From Poriferisodalis sp965208895 (lineage in GTDB: Bacteria > Actinomycetota > Acidimicrobiia > Acidimicrobiales > Poriferisodalaceae), in the NCBI RefSeq assembly GCF_965208895.1, contig NZ_OZ242363.1:3596001-3660000 (forward strand): 64,000 nucleotides of DNA, in the 5' to 3' direction. Below the pieces are notes generated by a model. That model saw only the letters and a list, made by a program, of their open reading frames with translations. It searched no databases and was not told the DNA's origin. Positions within the stretch are counted from its first letter, which is position 1; every line of letters begins with the position of its first letter. Positions 33,170 to 42,942 of this stretch are shown piece by piece. A program made the position numbers and the translations under genes.

Positions 33170-35310
33170 GCGAACTTCTCCGGGTTGAGTCGGTCAATAT
33201 CGAACGCTGGGGTCGAGCTTCGGGCTTCAAGATACCGCTTCCTGAGAACGACTTCGTGGTGCTACTCGGTGCCAACGAGACGGGCAAGACGAGTTTCGCA
33301 TCTGCACTGGCGTGGCTGTTGGCAGGACCCGGTGATCGCGAGTTGCTGTCGCACTTTGGCAGCCCGGGAACAGAACTCAACGCGAGCCTGCGCGGCCGTC
33401 TGGGGTCCGAACAGATCACGATTAGCGCCGGCGCGAAGGTGGCGAAGGATGCGACAAGCCACCTGGTGAAGGAGCAGCAGTTTTCTGCTTCGGTCGGCGG
33501 CAAGGCATTGCAGCGACGCCAACTCGCAGCCGAATTGTGTACAGGCGGTTTGCACGATTACCGGCGTTTCCACTGGGTCGAATCACTTCAAGTCGACAAG
33601 GGATCGGATCTTGCCGACCGACTCTCGGCACAGGCTGTGTTCGGAGGGATCGATCCCTCCGAACACAGCAGCAAACTCGAGAAAACCGCACTGGAAGAGC
33701 TGGGAGCGAAGAGCGGTGCGGCGAGGAAGGACTCGGCACGCGAGTTGTGCGAAAAGGTGAACGATCTCGATGACCGATTTAGGACGATTGCTAACGCTGG
33801 GCCTGAGTGGGCGCGTATCAGCGACCTTGCGCGGCAGAAGCGCTGCTGTCGTGATTGCATCGATGAACAGATGAGGAGCTTGAAACTTGCCAAGGCGGCG
33901 TTCAGTGATGGGCATGTTGACAACGTGAGGAATTGGACCCGCAAACTTGAACAACTGCCATCGCCGTCGCCATCCGAACGGCACCTGTATGACAACCGCG
34001 AGAACGTAGGCGAAGCGATCGCAAGACTCGAGGAAGCTGAGAATGAGTGCCAACCAGTGAGCAACGCGGCAGAGCAGCCGTCCGACCGCTCGTGGAGTGA
34101 GCGCAGAACGGTCGCGGGCGGCATCGTTGTAGCGCTGGTCGCTCTGTTGGCATTGTTCGTCGACCGACGACTGTCAGGGCTGTTGGTTGCAGGTGCTTGC
34201 GTGGCGGCGGCCGTGCTTTTCCAGCGACGTCGGAGTCGCGACCTGGACGATGACGGAGCATCGACGCCATCGGATGGGGCCGAAGCACACCGACGGCAGA
34301 GGCTCGCGACCGTGCACCGCATGTTCGCAGGTGCCAAATATATGCACTCTTCACCGACGATTCGGGGTGACGAACCGGCCCAGTCCGAAGACGAGGCACC
34401 GGCTTCGACAACGTTTGCGCGCAAGGCGGACGCGGCACCTGTTGCGATCAACGACGCCGCTTCCGCTCGCGCCATGCTCGGAGCGATTAGAGAGCGAGTC
34501 GAAGGCCACGACCGGGCCGTGCATTGTGCGGAAGCAGCGCGCACTCGCCTGCGCGAAGCGGTGGAGATCGACCGGGCTGCCCTTGAACACGTCGCCAACG
34601 ACGATCCAGAGTCGTTGGACGCCCAGATTCGTGGCTTGCAGGAGGACCGAAATAGGCTCGCTGACGGGGCCATCAGCGTCGAACAAAGGCTCGATGAACT
34701 AGATACGCGAGCATTTGAGCTGAAGGGGTTATCGGACGAGGCCGCTTACAATCGGTTGGAACGCGGCCAGCGAGTGACAGAGATTCGCGCCAAGATCGTG
34801 CGAGGTCTGGGGTGTGGCCTCGCGGCGAAACTGTTGGACGACACCGCCGATTCGTACCTCAGCGAGCGTCAACCAGAGTGGTTGCGAAAGGCCAACCGGC
34901 GGGCGTCAAACGTGGCCGATTGGACTGGAATCCGCATGATTTCACAGTCCTCCGACGGCGAGAAACAGGCCGATGATGAACATCGCCTGCTGGTGGATGG
35001 TCCTCGTGGGGAGCATTCGGCACATCGACTGTCCTTGGGAGCGCGCTCACTGTTGTTTCTCATGCTGCGACTGGCGACGGTGGCAGAACGGGGTGAGGAA
35101 TCGGGCGTGCGGCTGCCGGTGATTCTCGACGATGTGCTCGTCGGCCTTGACGATGATCGGGCCAAGCGGTGTATCGGCGAACTACGTGAATTCTCCAGAC
35201 TGCATCAGGTCATGCTGCTGACCTGTCACGGCAGCACCGCCGAACTCGCGAAGGAGGCGGGCGCGAACGTGGTGACCTTCCCGCCACGACCGTCGCGTGT
35301 CGGGACTTAG
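33166..35310 (+). CDS. SbcC/Rad50/YhaN-type AAA ATPase with membrane hairpin
   Basis: The 714 residues start at GTG 33166. The N-terminal P-loop is GANETGKTSF. The C-terminal ABC-type signature is RLSLGARSLLFLMLRLATV and Walker B is LPVILDDVLVGLDDDR, followed by VMLLTCHGS. Between them are coiled-coil segments and, at about residues 305-345, two hydrophobic helices (GGIVVALVALLALFV and GLLVAGACVAAAVLF), as in YhaN-like proteins. It pairs with the metallophosphoesterase to make a Mre11-Rad50-like complex, perhaps membrane-tethered. It is shorter than SbcC (about 1000), so its coiled coil is short. The next gene (mscS) is 9 bp on. Confidence 0.85.
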   Translation: MSELLRVESVNIERWGRASGFKIPLPENDFVVLLGANETGKTSFASALAWLLAGPGDRELLSHFGSPGTELNASLRGRLGSEQITISAGAKVAKDATSHLVKEQQFSASVGGKALQRRQLAAELCTGGLHDYRRFHWVESLQVDKGSDLADRLSAQAVFGGIDPSEHSSKLEKTALEELGAKSGAARKDSARELCEKVNDLDDRFRTIANAGPEWARISDLARQKRCCRDCIDEQMRSLKLAKAAFSDGHVDNVRNWTRKLEQLPSPSPSERHLYDNRENVGEAIARLEEAENECQPVSNAAEQPSDRSWSERRTVAGGIVVALVALLALFVDRRLSGLLVAGACVAAAVLFQRRRSRDLDDDGASTPSDGAEAHRRQRLATVHRMFAGAKYMHSSPTIRGDEPAQSEDEAPASTTFARKADAAPVAINDAASARAMLGAIRERVEGHDRAVHCAEAARTRLREAVEIDRAALEHVANDDPESLDAQIRGLQEDRNRLADGAISVEQRLDELDTRAFELKGLSDEAAYNRLERGQRVTEIRAKIVRGLGCGLAAKLLDDTADSYLSERQPEWLRKANRRASNVADWTGIRMISQSSDGEKQADDEHRLLVDGPRGEHSAHRLSLGARSLLFLMLRLATVAERGEESGVRLPVILDDVLVGLDDDRAKRCIGELREFSRLHQVMLLTCHGSTAELAKEAGANVVTFPPRPSRVGT

Positions 35311-35319
35311 GCTGCCGCG

Positions 35320-36480
35320 ATGACTGAACTGTTGGCACAGGCTTCCTCGGCTACCGACGCCGTGGATGCACTGCTGGAGATCAGCCGCAGCACGGAGGTG
35401 TGCGGCACCGAGCCCAGCTGGATCTGCGAACGCGTTCTGGACTGGACCGGCAGCGAAGGCTTTGCGTCGGCGTCTGTGTGGATCGTGGACAAGCCGCTGA
35501 CGGTCCTGATCATCTTGGTGCTCGCGATAATCGCTCGCCGGGTCGTGCGTCGCGCCATCGATCACATGGTGGAGCGCATCGCTTCGGACAAGAAGCACGC
35601 CGAGGAAGACGAGGCTGCCCGAACCGCCGAGGAAGGGCGCACGTGGGACCCCGAGCGCCTGTCGGCCAAGATGCGGCAGCTGCGCGAGCGCACCGAGCGT
35701 GCCAGCCAGCGGGCCACGACGCTCGGGACGCTGTTCAAGAGCGTCGCCACGACGATCATCTGGGCCGTCGCGCTCATGATGCTGCTCGGCGAGTTCGACG
35801 TGAACCTCGGCCCCCTCATTGCGGGTGCCGGCATCGTCGGCGTCGCAGTCGGCTTCGGCGCGCAGTCGCTGGTGCGGGACTTGCTCACCGGCGTGTTCAT
35901 GCTGATCGAAGACCAGTACGGCGTCGGCGACGTGGTCGACCTGGGCGATGCGGTCGGAACCGTGGAGTCGGTGGGGCTGCGCACCACACGGCTGCGTGAC
36001 ATCTCGGGCACGGTTTGGCATGTGCCCAACGGCGCGATCGCACGCGTCGGCAACATGTCGCAGCTGTGGGCACGCGTGCCGCTCGATCTCGACGTTGCCT
36101 ACGACACCGACCTCGACAGGGCCATGGAGATCATCAAGCGCGTCGCCGACGACGTGTGGCACGAGCAGGGCGAGAACACCACGGTGCTCGAAGAGCCGAG
36201 CGTCGTGGGCGTGCAGGCATTCGGGGCCGACGCGGTCACCATCCGCGTCATGGTCAAGACCGAGCCTTCCGAGCAGTGGGCCACAGCGCGCCTGCTGCGC
36301 AAGCGCATCAAGGACGCGTTCGACGAGGCAGGCATCGAGATCCCGTTCCCGCAGCGGACGGTATGGGTGCGCAGCGGCGAGCCCTCCGAAGCCGATGGCG
36401 AGAGGGCGGTGGGCGCGTTCCAGACGACCACCACGCCGCTGCAAGCCGAGGACGCCGACGGCGACGGTGCCGACCTCTGA
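35320..36480 (+). CDS. Small-conductance mechanosensitive channel (MscS family)
   Basis: This 386-residue membrane protein starts at ATG 35320. Helix 1 is around residues 55-72 (PLTVLIILVLAIIA), followed by a charged cytoplasmic loop of about 65 residues. TM2 is TTIIWAVALMMLLGEF, and the pore-lining TM3 is AGIVGVAVGFGAQSLVRDLLTG, rich in Gly/Ala as in MscS. The beta domain has GDVVDLGDAVGTVESVGLRTT and VWHVPNGAI. It releases solutes on hypo-osmotic shock. The C-terminal acidic tail (ADGDGADL) is not conserved. Confidence 0.93.
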   Translation: MTELLAQASSATDAVDALLEISRSTEVCGTEPSWICERVLDWTGSEGFASASVWIVDKPLTVLIILVLAIIARRVVRRAIDHMVERIASDKKHAEEDEAARTAEEGRTWDPERLSAKMRQLRERTERASQRATTLGTLFKSVATTIIWAVALMMLLGEFDVNLGPLIAGAGIVGVAVGFGAQSLVRDLLTGVFMLIEDQYGVGDVVDLGDAVGTVESVGLRTTRLRDISGTVWHVPNGAIARVGNMSQLWARVPLDLDVAYDTDLDRAMEIIKRVADDVWHEQGENTTVLEEPSVVGVQAFGADAVTIRVMVKTEPSEQWATARLLRKRIKDAFDEAGIEIPFPQRTVWVRSGEPSEADGERAVGAFQTTTTPLQAEDADGDGADL

Positions 36481-36507
36481 ACCGGTCTCGCTGGCCAGCT
36501 CAGACTG

Positions 36508-39141
36508 TTAGCTCTGTGCCTGCGCTTCGGCGGGGGCGAGCACCACGCTGACCACCGGGTGTGCGAGCGCATCGTCGGCCACGAATGACAGGTCCTCGAT
36601 CCGGCCCGCATCGATCAAGTCGAGCTGCGTCCCCGACAGCACGGCGACGTCAGCACTCGCAGCGCTGACCGTCACCCGCTCGGCCGGAACACGCAGGCTC
36701 CGTCGGGCTTCGGTCTTGGCCCGTCGAACCTCGCTGAGCACTGAAGCCGTGAGTTCAAAGGCGTTGGCGGGCAGATCCGGAACCAGCGCGGCCATCTCGT
36801 CCGCGTCGGGCCACGATGCCCGGTGGATCGACTCGGGCCGCCACCACGACCAGATCTCCTCGGTGACGAACGGCAGGAAGGGTGCGAACAGCCGCAGCAG
36901 CACGTCGAGCGTGACCGTGAGCGTGAGGTGCGCGTCTGCGGCTGCCTCGTCGCCCTGCCCGCCGTACGCACGGCCCTTCGCCAGCTCCACGTAATCGTCG
37001 GTGAAGCGCCAGAAGAACTGCTCGGAGCGTTCGAGGGCCCGTGCGTAGTCGAATTTCTCGAACGCGTCGGTGGCTACCCGCACCAACTCGGCAAGCTCGC
37101 CCAGCAATGCCGCGTCCAGCGGATTGCGGACGGCGCCGTCGTTGTCGCCTGGGCTCGCTGCATCTGCCGGCATCGCCCCGCCCGAGAGCGTCAAGGCGAA
37201 CTTGGCCGCGTTCAACAGCTTGATCGCCAGGCGCCGTCCGATCTTCATCTGGCCTTCGTCGAAGGCGGTGTCGGTGCCGGGCCGACCGTTGGCCGCCCAG
37301 TAGCGCACGGCGTCGGCGCCGTAGGTGTCGAGCAAGTCCACCGGCGTCACCACGTTGCCCTTCGACTTGGACATCTTCTTGCGGTCGGGGTCGAGGATCC
37401 AGCCCGACAGCGCACAGTGCCGCCACGGGGCACTGTCATGTCCGAGATGGCTGCGTACCGCCGTCGAGAACAGCCAGGTCCGGATGATGTCGTGGCCCTG
37501 GGGGCGCATGTCCATGGGGTAGGTGCGCTCCCACAGGTCGGTGTCCTCGCTCCACCCGCAGGCGATCTGGGGCGTCAGCGACGACGTTGCCCAGGTGTCC
37601 ATCACATCGTGATCGCCGATGAAGCCCCCCGGCTGGCCTCGCTGAGACTCGCCGTAGCCGGCTGGCACCTCGCTGCTCGGATCGACGGGCAGAGCGGCGT
37701 CGTCGGGCACGAGCGGCCGTTCCCAGATCGGCTCGCCGCCGTCGTCGAGTGGGTACCACAGCGGTATCGGCACCCCGAAGTAGCGCTGGCGGCTGACCAG
37801 CCAGTCGCCGCTCAGGCCCTCGATCCAGTTCGTGTAGCGGCCCTGCATGTAGGGCGGATGCCAGGTCATCTCCGAGCCGCGGGCAATGAGCGCATCGCGC
37901 AGATCGGTGTCGCGACCGCCGTTGCGGATGTACCACTGGCGGCTCGAGACGATCTCGAGCGGCCGGTCGCCCTTCTCGAAGAACTTCACTGCGTGGGTGA
38001 TCGGGCGCGGCTCGCCGATGAGCTCGCCGGAGTCGCGCAACAGCTCCACCGTTGCGTTGCGAGCGCCGCCCACGGCCTTGCCGGCCAGGCGTGCGTAAGC
38101 CTCGCGACCAGCAGGCGTGTCGATTCCCGCAGGCGGTTCGGGGATCAGCCGGCCCCGGCGGTCCACGATCGCCCGCACCGGCAGGTTGAGCTCGCGCCAC
38201 CACGTCACGTCGGTCGTGTCGCCGAATGTGCAGATCATGGCGATGCCGGTGCCCTTGTCGGGCTCAGCCAGCTTGTGCGCGACAACGGGCACTTCGACAC
38301 CGAACAGGGGAGTGACCACGGTCGAGCCGAACAGCGGCTGGTAGCGCTCGTCGTCGGGGTGCGCTACCAGCGCGACGCAGGCGGCCAGCAGTTCGGGCCG
38401 TGTCGTTTCGATCTCGACGGTGCCGTGGCGGGCGCCATGGGAGTCGATGCGATGGAAGGCGATGCGGTGGTACGCGCCTGGCCGTTCTCGGTCTTCGAGC
38501 TCAGCTTGTGCCACCGCAGTGCCGAAGGTGACGTCCCACAGCGAAGGCGCTTCGATCTGGTAGGCCTCGCCGCGTTCGAGGTTCTCCAGGAACGCACGCT
38601 GCGCGATCCGCTGGCAGCGCTCGTCGATAGTGGCGTAGGTCATCGACCAGTCCACGCTGAGCCCGAGCTGGCGCCACAAGGCTTCGAAGGCGCGCTCGTC
38701 TTCGTCGGTGAGCACGTGGCACAGCTCGATGAAATTGCGCCGGGAGATCGCCAGCTCGCCGCGGGCTTCCACGGCCTTGGGATCACTGCCGTCAGCCGGC
38801 GGCTCGAAGTTCTCGTCGTACGGCAGGGAGGGGTCGCAGCGCACGCCGAAGTAATTCTGGACGCGGCGTTCGGTGGGCAGACCGTTGTCGTCCCAGCCCA
38901 TCGGGTAGAAGACCTCGCAGCCGGCCATGCGCCGGTAGCGGGCGATGTTGTCGGTGTGGGTGTAGCTGAATACGTGACCCATGTGCAGCGAGCCGCTCAC
39001 CGTCGGCGGCGGCGTGTCGATGCTGAACACCTCCTCACGAGCCGCAGTGCGATCGAAGCGGTACACGCCGGCGGATTCCCAGCGCTGGGACCACTTGGCC
39101 TCGAGTCCGTCGACGGTGGGCCGTTCGGGCACCTGGGTCAT
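36508..39141 (-). CDS. valS: Valine-tRNA ligase
   Basis: The 877 residues start at ATG 39141; the TTG nine bases further up is less likely. The class Ia HIGH motif appears as SGSLHMGHVFSY and KMSKS as KKMSKSKGNVVTPVD. The ValRS landmarks FYPMGWDDNGLPTERRV and MDTWATSSLTPQIACGW are present, with a CP1 editing domain containing ETTRPELLAACVALVAHP. The C-terminal anticodon-binding domain is present. A long coiled-coil arm as in E. coli ValRS is missing or short, as often seen in the 860-880-residue type. It is essential for translation. Confidence 0.95.
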   Translation of the reverse strand: MTQVPERPTVDGLEAKWSQRWESAGVYRFDRTAAREEVFSIDTPPPTVSGSLHMGHVFSYTHTDNIARYRRMAGCEVFYPMGWDDNGLPTERRVQNYFGVRCDPSLPYDENFEPPADGSDPKAVEARGELAISRRNFIELCHVLTDEDERAFEALWRQLGLSVDWSMTYATIDERCQRIAQRAFLENLERGEAYQIEAPSLWDVTFGTAVAQAELEDRERPGAYHRIAFHRIDSHGARHGTVEIETTRPELLAACVALVAHPDDERYQPLFGSTVVTPLFGVEVPVVAHKLAEPDKGTGIAMICTFGDTTDVTWWRELNLPVRAIVDRRGRLIPEPPAGIDTPAGREAYARLAGKAVGGARNATVELLRDSGELIGEPRPITHAVKFFEKGDRPLEIVSSRQWYIRNGGRDTDLRDALIARGSEMTWHPPYMQGRYTNWIEGLSGDWLVSRQRYFGVPIPLWYPLDDGGEPIWERPLVPDDAALPVDPSSEVPAGYGESQRGQPGGFIGDHDVMDTWATSSLTPQIACGWSEDTDLWERTYPMDMRPQGHDIIRTWLFSTAVRSHLGHDSAPWRHCALSGWILDPDRKKMSKSKGNVVTPVDLLDTYGADAVRYWAANGRPGTDTAFDEGQMKIGRRLAIKLLNAAKFALTLSGGAMPADAASPGDNDGAVRNPLDAALLGELAELVRVATDAFEKFDYARALERSEQFFWRFTDDYVELAKGRAYGGQGDEAAADAHLTLTVTLDVLLRLFAPFLPFVTEEIWSWWRPESIHRASWPDADEMAALVPDLPANAFELTASVLSEVRRAKTEARRSLRVPAERVTVSAASADVAVLSGTQLDLIDAGRIEDLSFVADDALAHPVVSVVLAPAEAQAQS

Positions 39142-39260
39142 GTGCGGCAAAGCTACCGGCGCGTGCAGAGGCTGAGCCCCCGATACGCGTGCCCCGCGAA
39201 TGAGGCGAGCTGTGGCTTCCGGCTCCGTATGCAGCCGCGGTCCAAGCGGCCGATGCGCCG

Positions 39261-40496
39261 TCAGTCCGGCACGATGATGACGCCCTCATCGCGCATGGCG
39301 TCGATCTCGTGCGCGTCGTAGCCCAATTCATGGAGTATCTCGACTGCGTGCTCGCCCAGCAGTGGCGCATGCCGGCGCAGACGCGTCGGCGTCGCCGAAT
39401 ACACGACCGGGTCTGCCACGTATCGGTACGAGCCTTCGGTGGGATGCTCGGCGATGCTCACCAAACCGACGGCAGCCAACTGAGGATCCGCATCGAGATC
39501 TGCGAGGTCCATGACCCGTGCCGCCGGGATCGAGTGCTCGTCGCAGTACCCAATCCACTCGTCGGTCGTGCGACGCACCGAGAGCTGCCCGAACAGCGCG
39601 TACAGGTCGTCGATGTGCGCAATCCGGGAGTTGTGATCCGCAAAACGTGGATCCGAGGCCAGATCGGGTCGATCGACGAACGCGAAGAACGCCCGGTACT
39701 GCGCGTCGTTGTAGGGCAGCAGGCAGACCCAGCCGTCCGCAGTCGGGTACGGACGTCGGTGCGGTGTGAGCAATCGGTCGTACCCGAACGGTCCCTCAGG
39801 CGGCTCGAACACCGCACCGCGGTAGTGCTCCACCAGGTTGAACGCCACCATCGTCTCGAACATGGGCACTTCGATGGATTGCGCTATGCCGGTTCGCTCC
39901 CGGTGAAACAAGGCCGCGAGCACGGCTTCGACGACATGGAGCCCGGTGACCTTGTCGGCGACCACGGCCGGCACGAAGCCGGGCTCGCCAGCGATGCGAC
40001 CGATCAGATTCGACAGGCCTGAGGCTGCTTGGATGGCGTCGTCGTACGCCGCCTTGTCCCGGTACGGACCGCCGCTGCCATACCCGTTCGCCCGACAGCA
40101 GATGAGGTGCGGGTGCTGTGATCGCAGCGCATCGGCGCCGAGGCCGAGGCGTTCGAGCGCAGCCGCTCGCATGTTGGTGACCAGCACGTCGGAGTTCGCC
40201 AGCAAGCGCTGCATGGCCGCCTTCCCGGCTGCGGACTTGAGGTCCAGCGCCAGCGAGCGCTTGTTTCGCTGGATGTTGAGGCTGAAGCCGGACATGCCCG
40301 CGGATCGAGCAGGAAGACCGTTGCGCGTGGAGTCGCCGTCCAGCGATTCCACCCTGATGACATCGGCACCGTGATCGCCCAGCATGCGGCACGCCATCGG
40401 CCCCATCAGCACGGTGGTGAGATCGACGACGCGCATGCCGTCAAGGGCGCCGGCCGATTCGTTGGCGGCCCCGGCGGTACTTGCAGCTTCTGGCAT
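39261..40496 (-). CDS. CaiB/BaiF family III CoA-transferase (second copy)
   Basis: The 411-residue product starts at ATG 40496. Family III landmarks are GMRVVDLTTVLMGPMACRML, DHGADVIRVESLDGD and NKRSLALDLKS. AAYDDAIQAASGLSNLIGR contains the Asp that carries the acyl group in the reaction. ERTGIAQSIEVPMFETMVAF fits the domain exchange region. It is only distantly like the copy at 2353-3579, so the two probably use different substrates. The gene is followed by valS 120 bp downstream and preceded by a small membrane protein gene 11 bp upstream on the same strand. Confidence 0.9.
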   Translation of the reverse strand: MPEAASTAGAANESAGALDGMRVVDLTTVLMGPMACRMLGDHGADVIRVESLDGDSTRNGLPARSAGMSGFSLNIQRNKRSLALDLKSAAGKAAMQRLLANSDVLVTNMRAAALERLGLGADALRSQHPHLICCRANGYGSGGPYRDKAAYDDAIQAASGLSNLIGRIAGEPGFVPAVVADKVTGLHVVEAVLAALFHRERTGIAQSIEVPMFETMVAFNLVEHYRGAVFEPPEGPFGYDRLLTPHRRPYPTADGWVCLLPYNDAQYRAFFAFVDRPDLASDPRFADHNSRIAHIDDLYALFGQLSVRRTTDEWIGYCDEHSIPAARVMDLADLDADPQLAAVGLVSIAEHPTEGSYRYVADPVVYSATPTRLRRHAPLLGEHAVEILHELGYDAHEIDAMRDEGVIIVPD

Positions 40497-40507
40497 GTGA
40501 TCCTGGC

Positions 40508-40846
40508 CTACTCAGTCGATCCGGCTGCAGCCGCCCGGCGCTCTTCGCGCTCGGCGGCCTTGATGCCGTGGCTCATGATGATGGTCGGTGCGAGCAGCAT
40601 CGAGCCGACCACGAGCGCCACCGCAATCAGGGTGGTCAGCAGCGGGGTGTATCCCCAGCGGATGCCGATGGCACCGCAGATGAGCGAGCCCGCGTAGAGG
40701 CCGTACCCGGTCCGCTGCCCCAGGCTGGTGATCCGCTTCAGCCGCGCTCGTCGGGCAACGACGTCGTCGATTGGCTGGCCCGCCGCAGGCGCAGCGCCCT
40801 GACGGCTGACGGCCGCGCGCTGATGAGATTCCTCGCCGTCAGCCAC
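40508..40846 (-). CDS. Small two-helix membrane protein of unknown function
   Basis: The product has 112 residues with a Gln/Ala-rich hydrophilic N terminus (about 45 residues). Two hydrophobic segments follow: YGLYAGSLICGAIGI and LLTTLIAVALVVGSMLLAP. The C terminus is charged (GIKAAEREERRAAAAG). No family is recognised. It ends 11 bp before the CoA-transferase start and could be co-transcribed with it. The DUF5317 gene lies 29 bp upstream on the same strand. Confidence 0.65.
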   Translation of the reverse strand: MADGEESHQRAAVSRQGAAPAAGQPIDDVVARRARLKRITSLGQRTGYGLYAGSLICGAIGIRWGYTPLLTTLIAVALVVGSMLLAPTIIMSHGIKAAEREERRAAAAGSTE

Positions 40847-40875
40847 GGCCCCATTATCTCGGCACGCTGTGGCGT

Positions 40876-41772
40876 TCAGGCTCCGAAGAGCTGTGGATCG
40901 TGGCTCTCGGTCGGCTCGTCGCCTGAGGCGTGGGGGGCTGAGGGGCTCTCATCGGGCGACGGCTCACGGGGCCACGGAGCGGGGGCTGGCCAAGGGGCCG
41001 GCTCGACACGCGACGCCCAGGCGGGCTCGGCGTGTGCCGGTTGGGGACTCGGTGCGGCCGCGGGAGCAGTCGGCGCCGCCGTCGCTGCGGGTGCTGCAGT
41101 TGCCGCGCCCACGAGCGGCGGATGCTCCAGCGTCGTGGGCTGCGGTGCGGGCAACAGCACGACCGCAGCCTCGTCGTAGTCGTCGAAATCGGTCAGTGAG
41201 ACCGTCTCGAGCTGTCTGATGGCCGATGTTGACGGCCACATCAGCCGGAATCCGACATTGGCCAAGCCGGCGGCGGTCACCAGATCGCCCAGCGTGATGA
41301 CGTCTTTCAGAGGTGCCAGCGGGATCGCACTGCCCAGCCACGCGGCGATCGTCGCGTCGTCTGACCACCGCCGTGCCGCACCGAGCAGCACGCGGTCGAG
41401 TCCGTCGAAGTCGATGATCCCTGCGGCCACGACAGCGCCTTCGCTCACCGGCACGTAGCCGTTCACGAGGAGCACACCGAGATTCGCGGCGATGCCGACC
41501 GCAGCGACGCTTGCACCGGTGATGTGCCGATTGAGAAGGCAGACGGCGAGCAGCAACGCCAGTGAGATGCCGAGCGCGAACCTGCCCGCGAGCATGTTGG
41601 TGTCCAGCCCGACAGCGAGCGACAGCACTGCTCCCAGGGCCAGAACGGGCCAGTAGTGGATGTGCGCCGCTCGAATCCTGCTGAAGATCTCGCGCGGCGT
41701 GCCGCCCGTGACGAGGGCGACAGCAAACCCGAGGCCAACTCCGATGATTGTGACGAGCACGATGAGGAACAC
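40876..41772 (-). CDS. DUF5317 membrane protein
   Basis: The start is taken as GTG 41772 (VFLIVLVTIIGVGLG), giving 298 residues; the much longer open frame upstream is antisense to biotin-carrier and ccmA sequences. Residues 1-200 hold five or six helices, with HYWPVLALGAVLSLAV, VCLLNRHITGASVAAVGIAANLGVLLVNGY (read in parts) and WLGSAIPLAPLKDVITLGDLV. These recall actinobacterial DUF5317 proteins. The last 90 residues are Pro/Ala-rich and disordered, probably cytoplasmic. The function is unknown. Confidence 0.78.
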   Translation of the reverse strand: MFLIVLVTIIGVGLGFAVALVTGGTPREIFSRIRAAHIHYWPVLALGAVLSLAVGLDTNMLAGRFALGISLALLLAVCLLNRHITGASVAAVGIAANLGVLLVNGYVPVSEGAVVAAGIIDFDGLDRVLLGAARRWSDDATIAAWLGSAIPLAPLKDVITLGDLVTAAGLANVGFRLMWPSTSAIRQLETVSLTDFDDYDEAAVVLLPAPQPTTLEHPPLVGAATAAPAATAAPTAPAAAPSPQPAHAEPAWASRVEPAPWPAPAPWPREPSPDESPSAPHASGDEPTESHDPQLFGA

Positions 41773-41935
41773 CGTCTGCCGACAGTACCGGTAGGCGCGC
41801 GAACGTTCGGGGATTTCATAGACATCACTGCGGCGCGCTACGAATGGGCGTAGCGGCAGTTGCGAGCACACCTGCCGGCTCGCGCGGTTAGCTTTGCGCT
41901 GGCCGTGCGCCTGAGACTTCTGGAGGAGCAACGAC

Positions 41936-42154
41936 GTGCTGGACGTTCGAGCAGAGCTGACCGCCACCGTGTGGAAGGTGGTCGCCGAGGTGGGTACCAC
42001 CGTCGCGGAGGGTGACGAATTGATCATCCTCGAGTCCATGAAGATGGAGATTCCGGTCACTGCGCCCGAGAACGGCACCCTGGCCGAGATGCGTGTGGCC
42101 GAAGGCGACTCGGTGGCTGAAGGCGATGTGCTCGCGGTGGTCGCTACGTCGTGA
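41936..42154 (+). CDS. Small biotin/lipoyl-attachment carrier protein
   Basis: This 72-residue protein starts at GTG 41936 with GGAGGAG 8 nt upstream. LIILESMKMEIPVTAPENGT contains the ESMKME biotinylation motif with the acceptor Lys. The whole protein is one biotinyl/lipoyl domain, like the stand-alone carrier proteins of actinobacterial acyl-CoA carboxylases. No carboxylase gene adjoins it. A gap of 86 bp separates it from ccmA. Confidence 0.9.
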   Translation: MLDVRAELTATVWKVVAEVGTTVAEGDELIILESMKMEIPVTAPENGTLAEMRVAEGDSVAEGDVLAVVATS

Positions 42155-42240
42155 CTTCCGGCGTTCGCGCCGTTCTGCGACGCTGCACCGGCACCGTCGC
42201 GCACGTCCTGCGGCGAGCCCACCCGTAGCCTTGACGCTCC

Positions 42241-42942
42241 GTGGGAGCTGCCGTTGCCTTCGAAGGCGTCGTGGCCCTGTTGGACCGCTTTCCCGCATTG
42301 GCGGGAGTGGACCTCAGCGTGGCGGCCGGCGAGATGGTCTGCCTGCGCGGTCCCAATGGCGCCGGCAAGAGCACGTTGCTGCGGGCATGCGCGGGGCTCG
42401 TGCCGGTGCGAGGCACGCGGGCCGACGTGCTGGGCTTCGATTTGACAGCGGATCGTCGCTCCGTACGGCGTCACGTCGGTTTGCTGGGACACCGAGCGCC
42501 GTTGTACGGCGATCTGCGGGTTGACGATCAGGTTCGCCACTGCGCCGAGCTGCATACCGCGGCTCCCGCCGAGGTGACGGCCGCGGTCGAACGCTTCGGG
42601 ATCGGCGGTCGCCTCGGTGCGGTTGCAATCCGGCGGCTGTCTGAAGGTCAGCAGCGGCGGGTGGCGCTGGCGTGCCTGACCATCGCCCGGCCCCGGCTGT
42701 GGCTGCTCGACGAGCCGCACGCCGGCCTCGACAGCTCGAACCGGGATGCGCTCGATGACTTGCTGGCCGGCGCCGTCGAGGCGGGCGCGACGGTGATGTT
42801 CGCGACGCACGAAGAGGGCCGCACCGGCGTGGCGACAGCTCGCCAGGTTCTTCTGACCGGAGGTCGCGTCGTAGAAGGTTCGTCCGCGCCGCCCACGCCG
42901 CCCGCGCCGTCCACGATCGGTCCGAAGAGAAGGCGCGGATAG
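42241..42942 (+). CDS. ccmA: Cytochrome c biogenesis ABC ATPase CcmA
   Basis: This is the first gene of the ccm cluster, with 233 residues from GTG 42241. Walker A is GPNGAGKSTLLRACAGL, the signature is RLSEGQQRRVALACLTIARP, and Walker B is LWLLDEPHAGLD. VGLLGHRAPLYGDL is a CcmA-like Q-loop region. CcmA powers the CcmABCD complex, which releases haem-loaded CcmE. A Pro/Thr-rich tail ends at TAG 42940-42942, and a small in-frame ORF starts at the very next base. Confidence 0.93.
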   Translation: MGAAVAFEGVVALLDRFPALAGVDLSVAAGEMVCLRGPNGAGKSTLLRACAGLVPVRGTRADVLGFDLTADRRSVRRHVGLLGHRAPLYGDLRVDDQVRHCAELHTAAPAEVTAAVERFGIGGRLGAVAIRRLSEGQQRRVALACLTIARPRLWLLDEPHAGLDSSNRDALDDLLAGAVEAGATVMFATHEEGRTGVATARQVLLTGGRVVEGSSAPPTPPAPSTIGPKRRRG

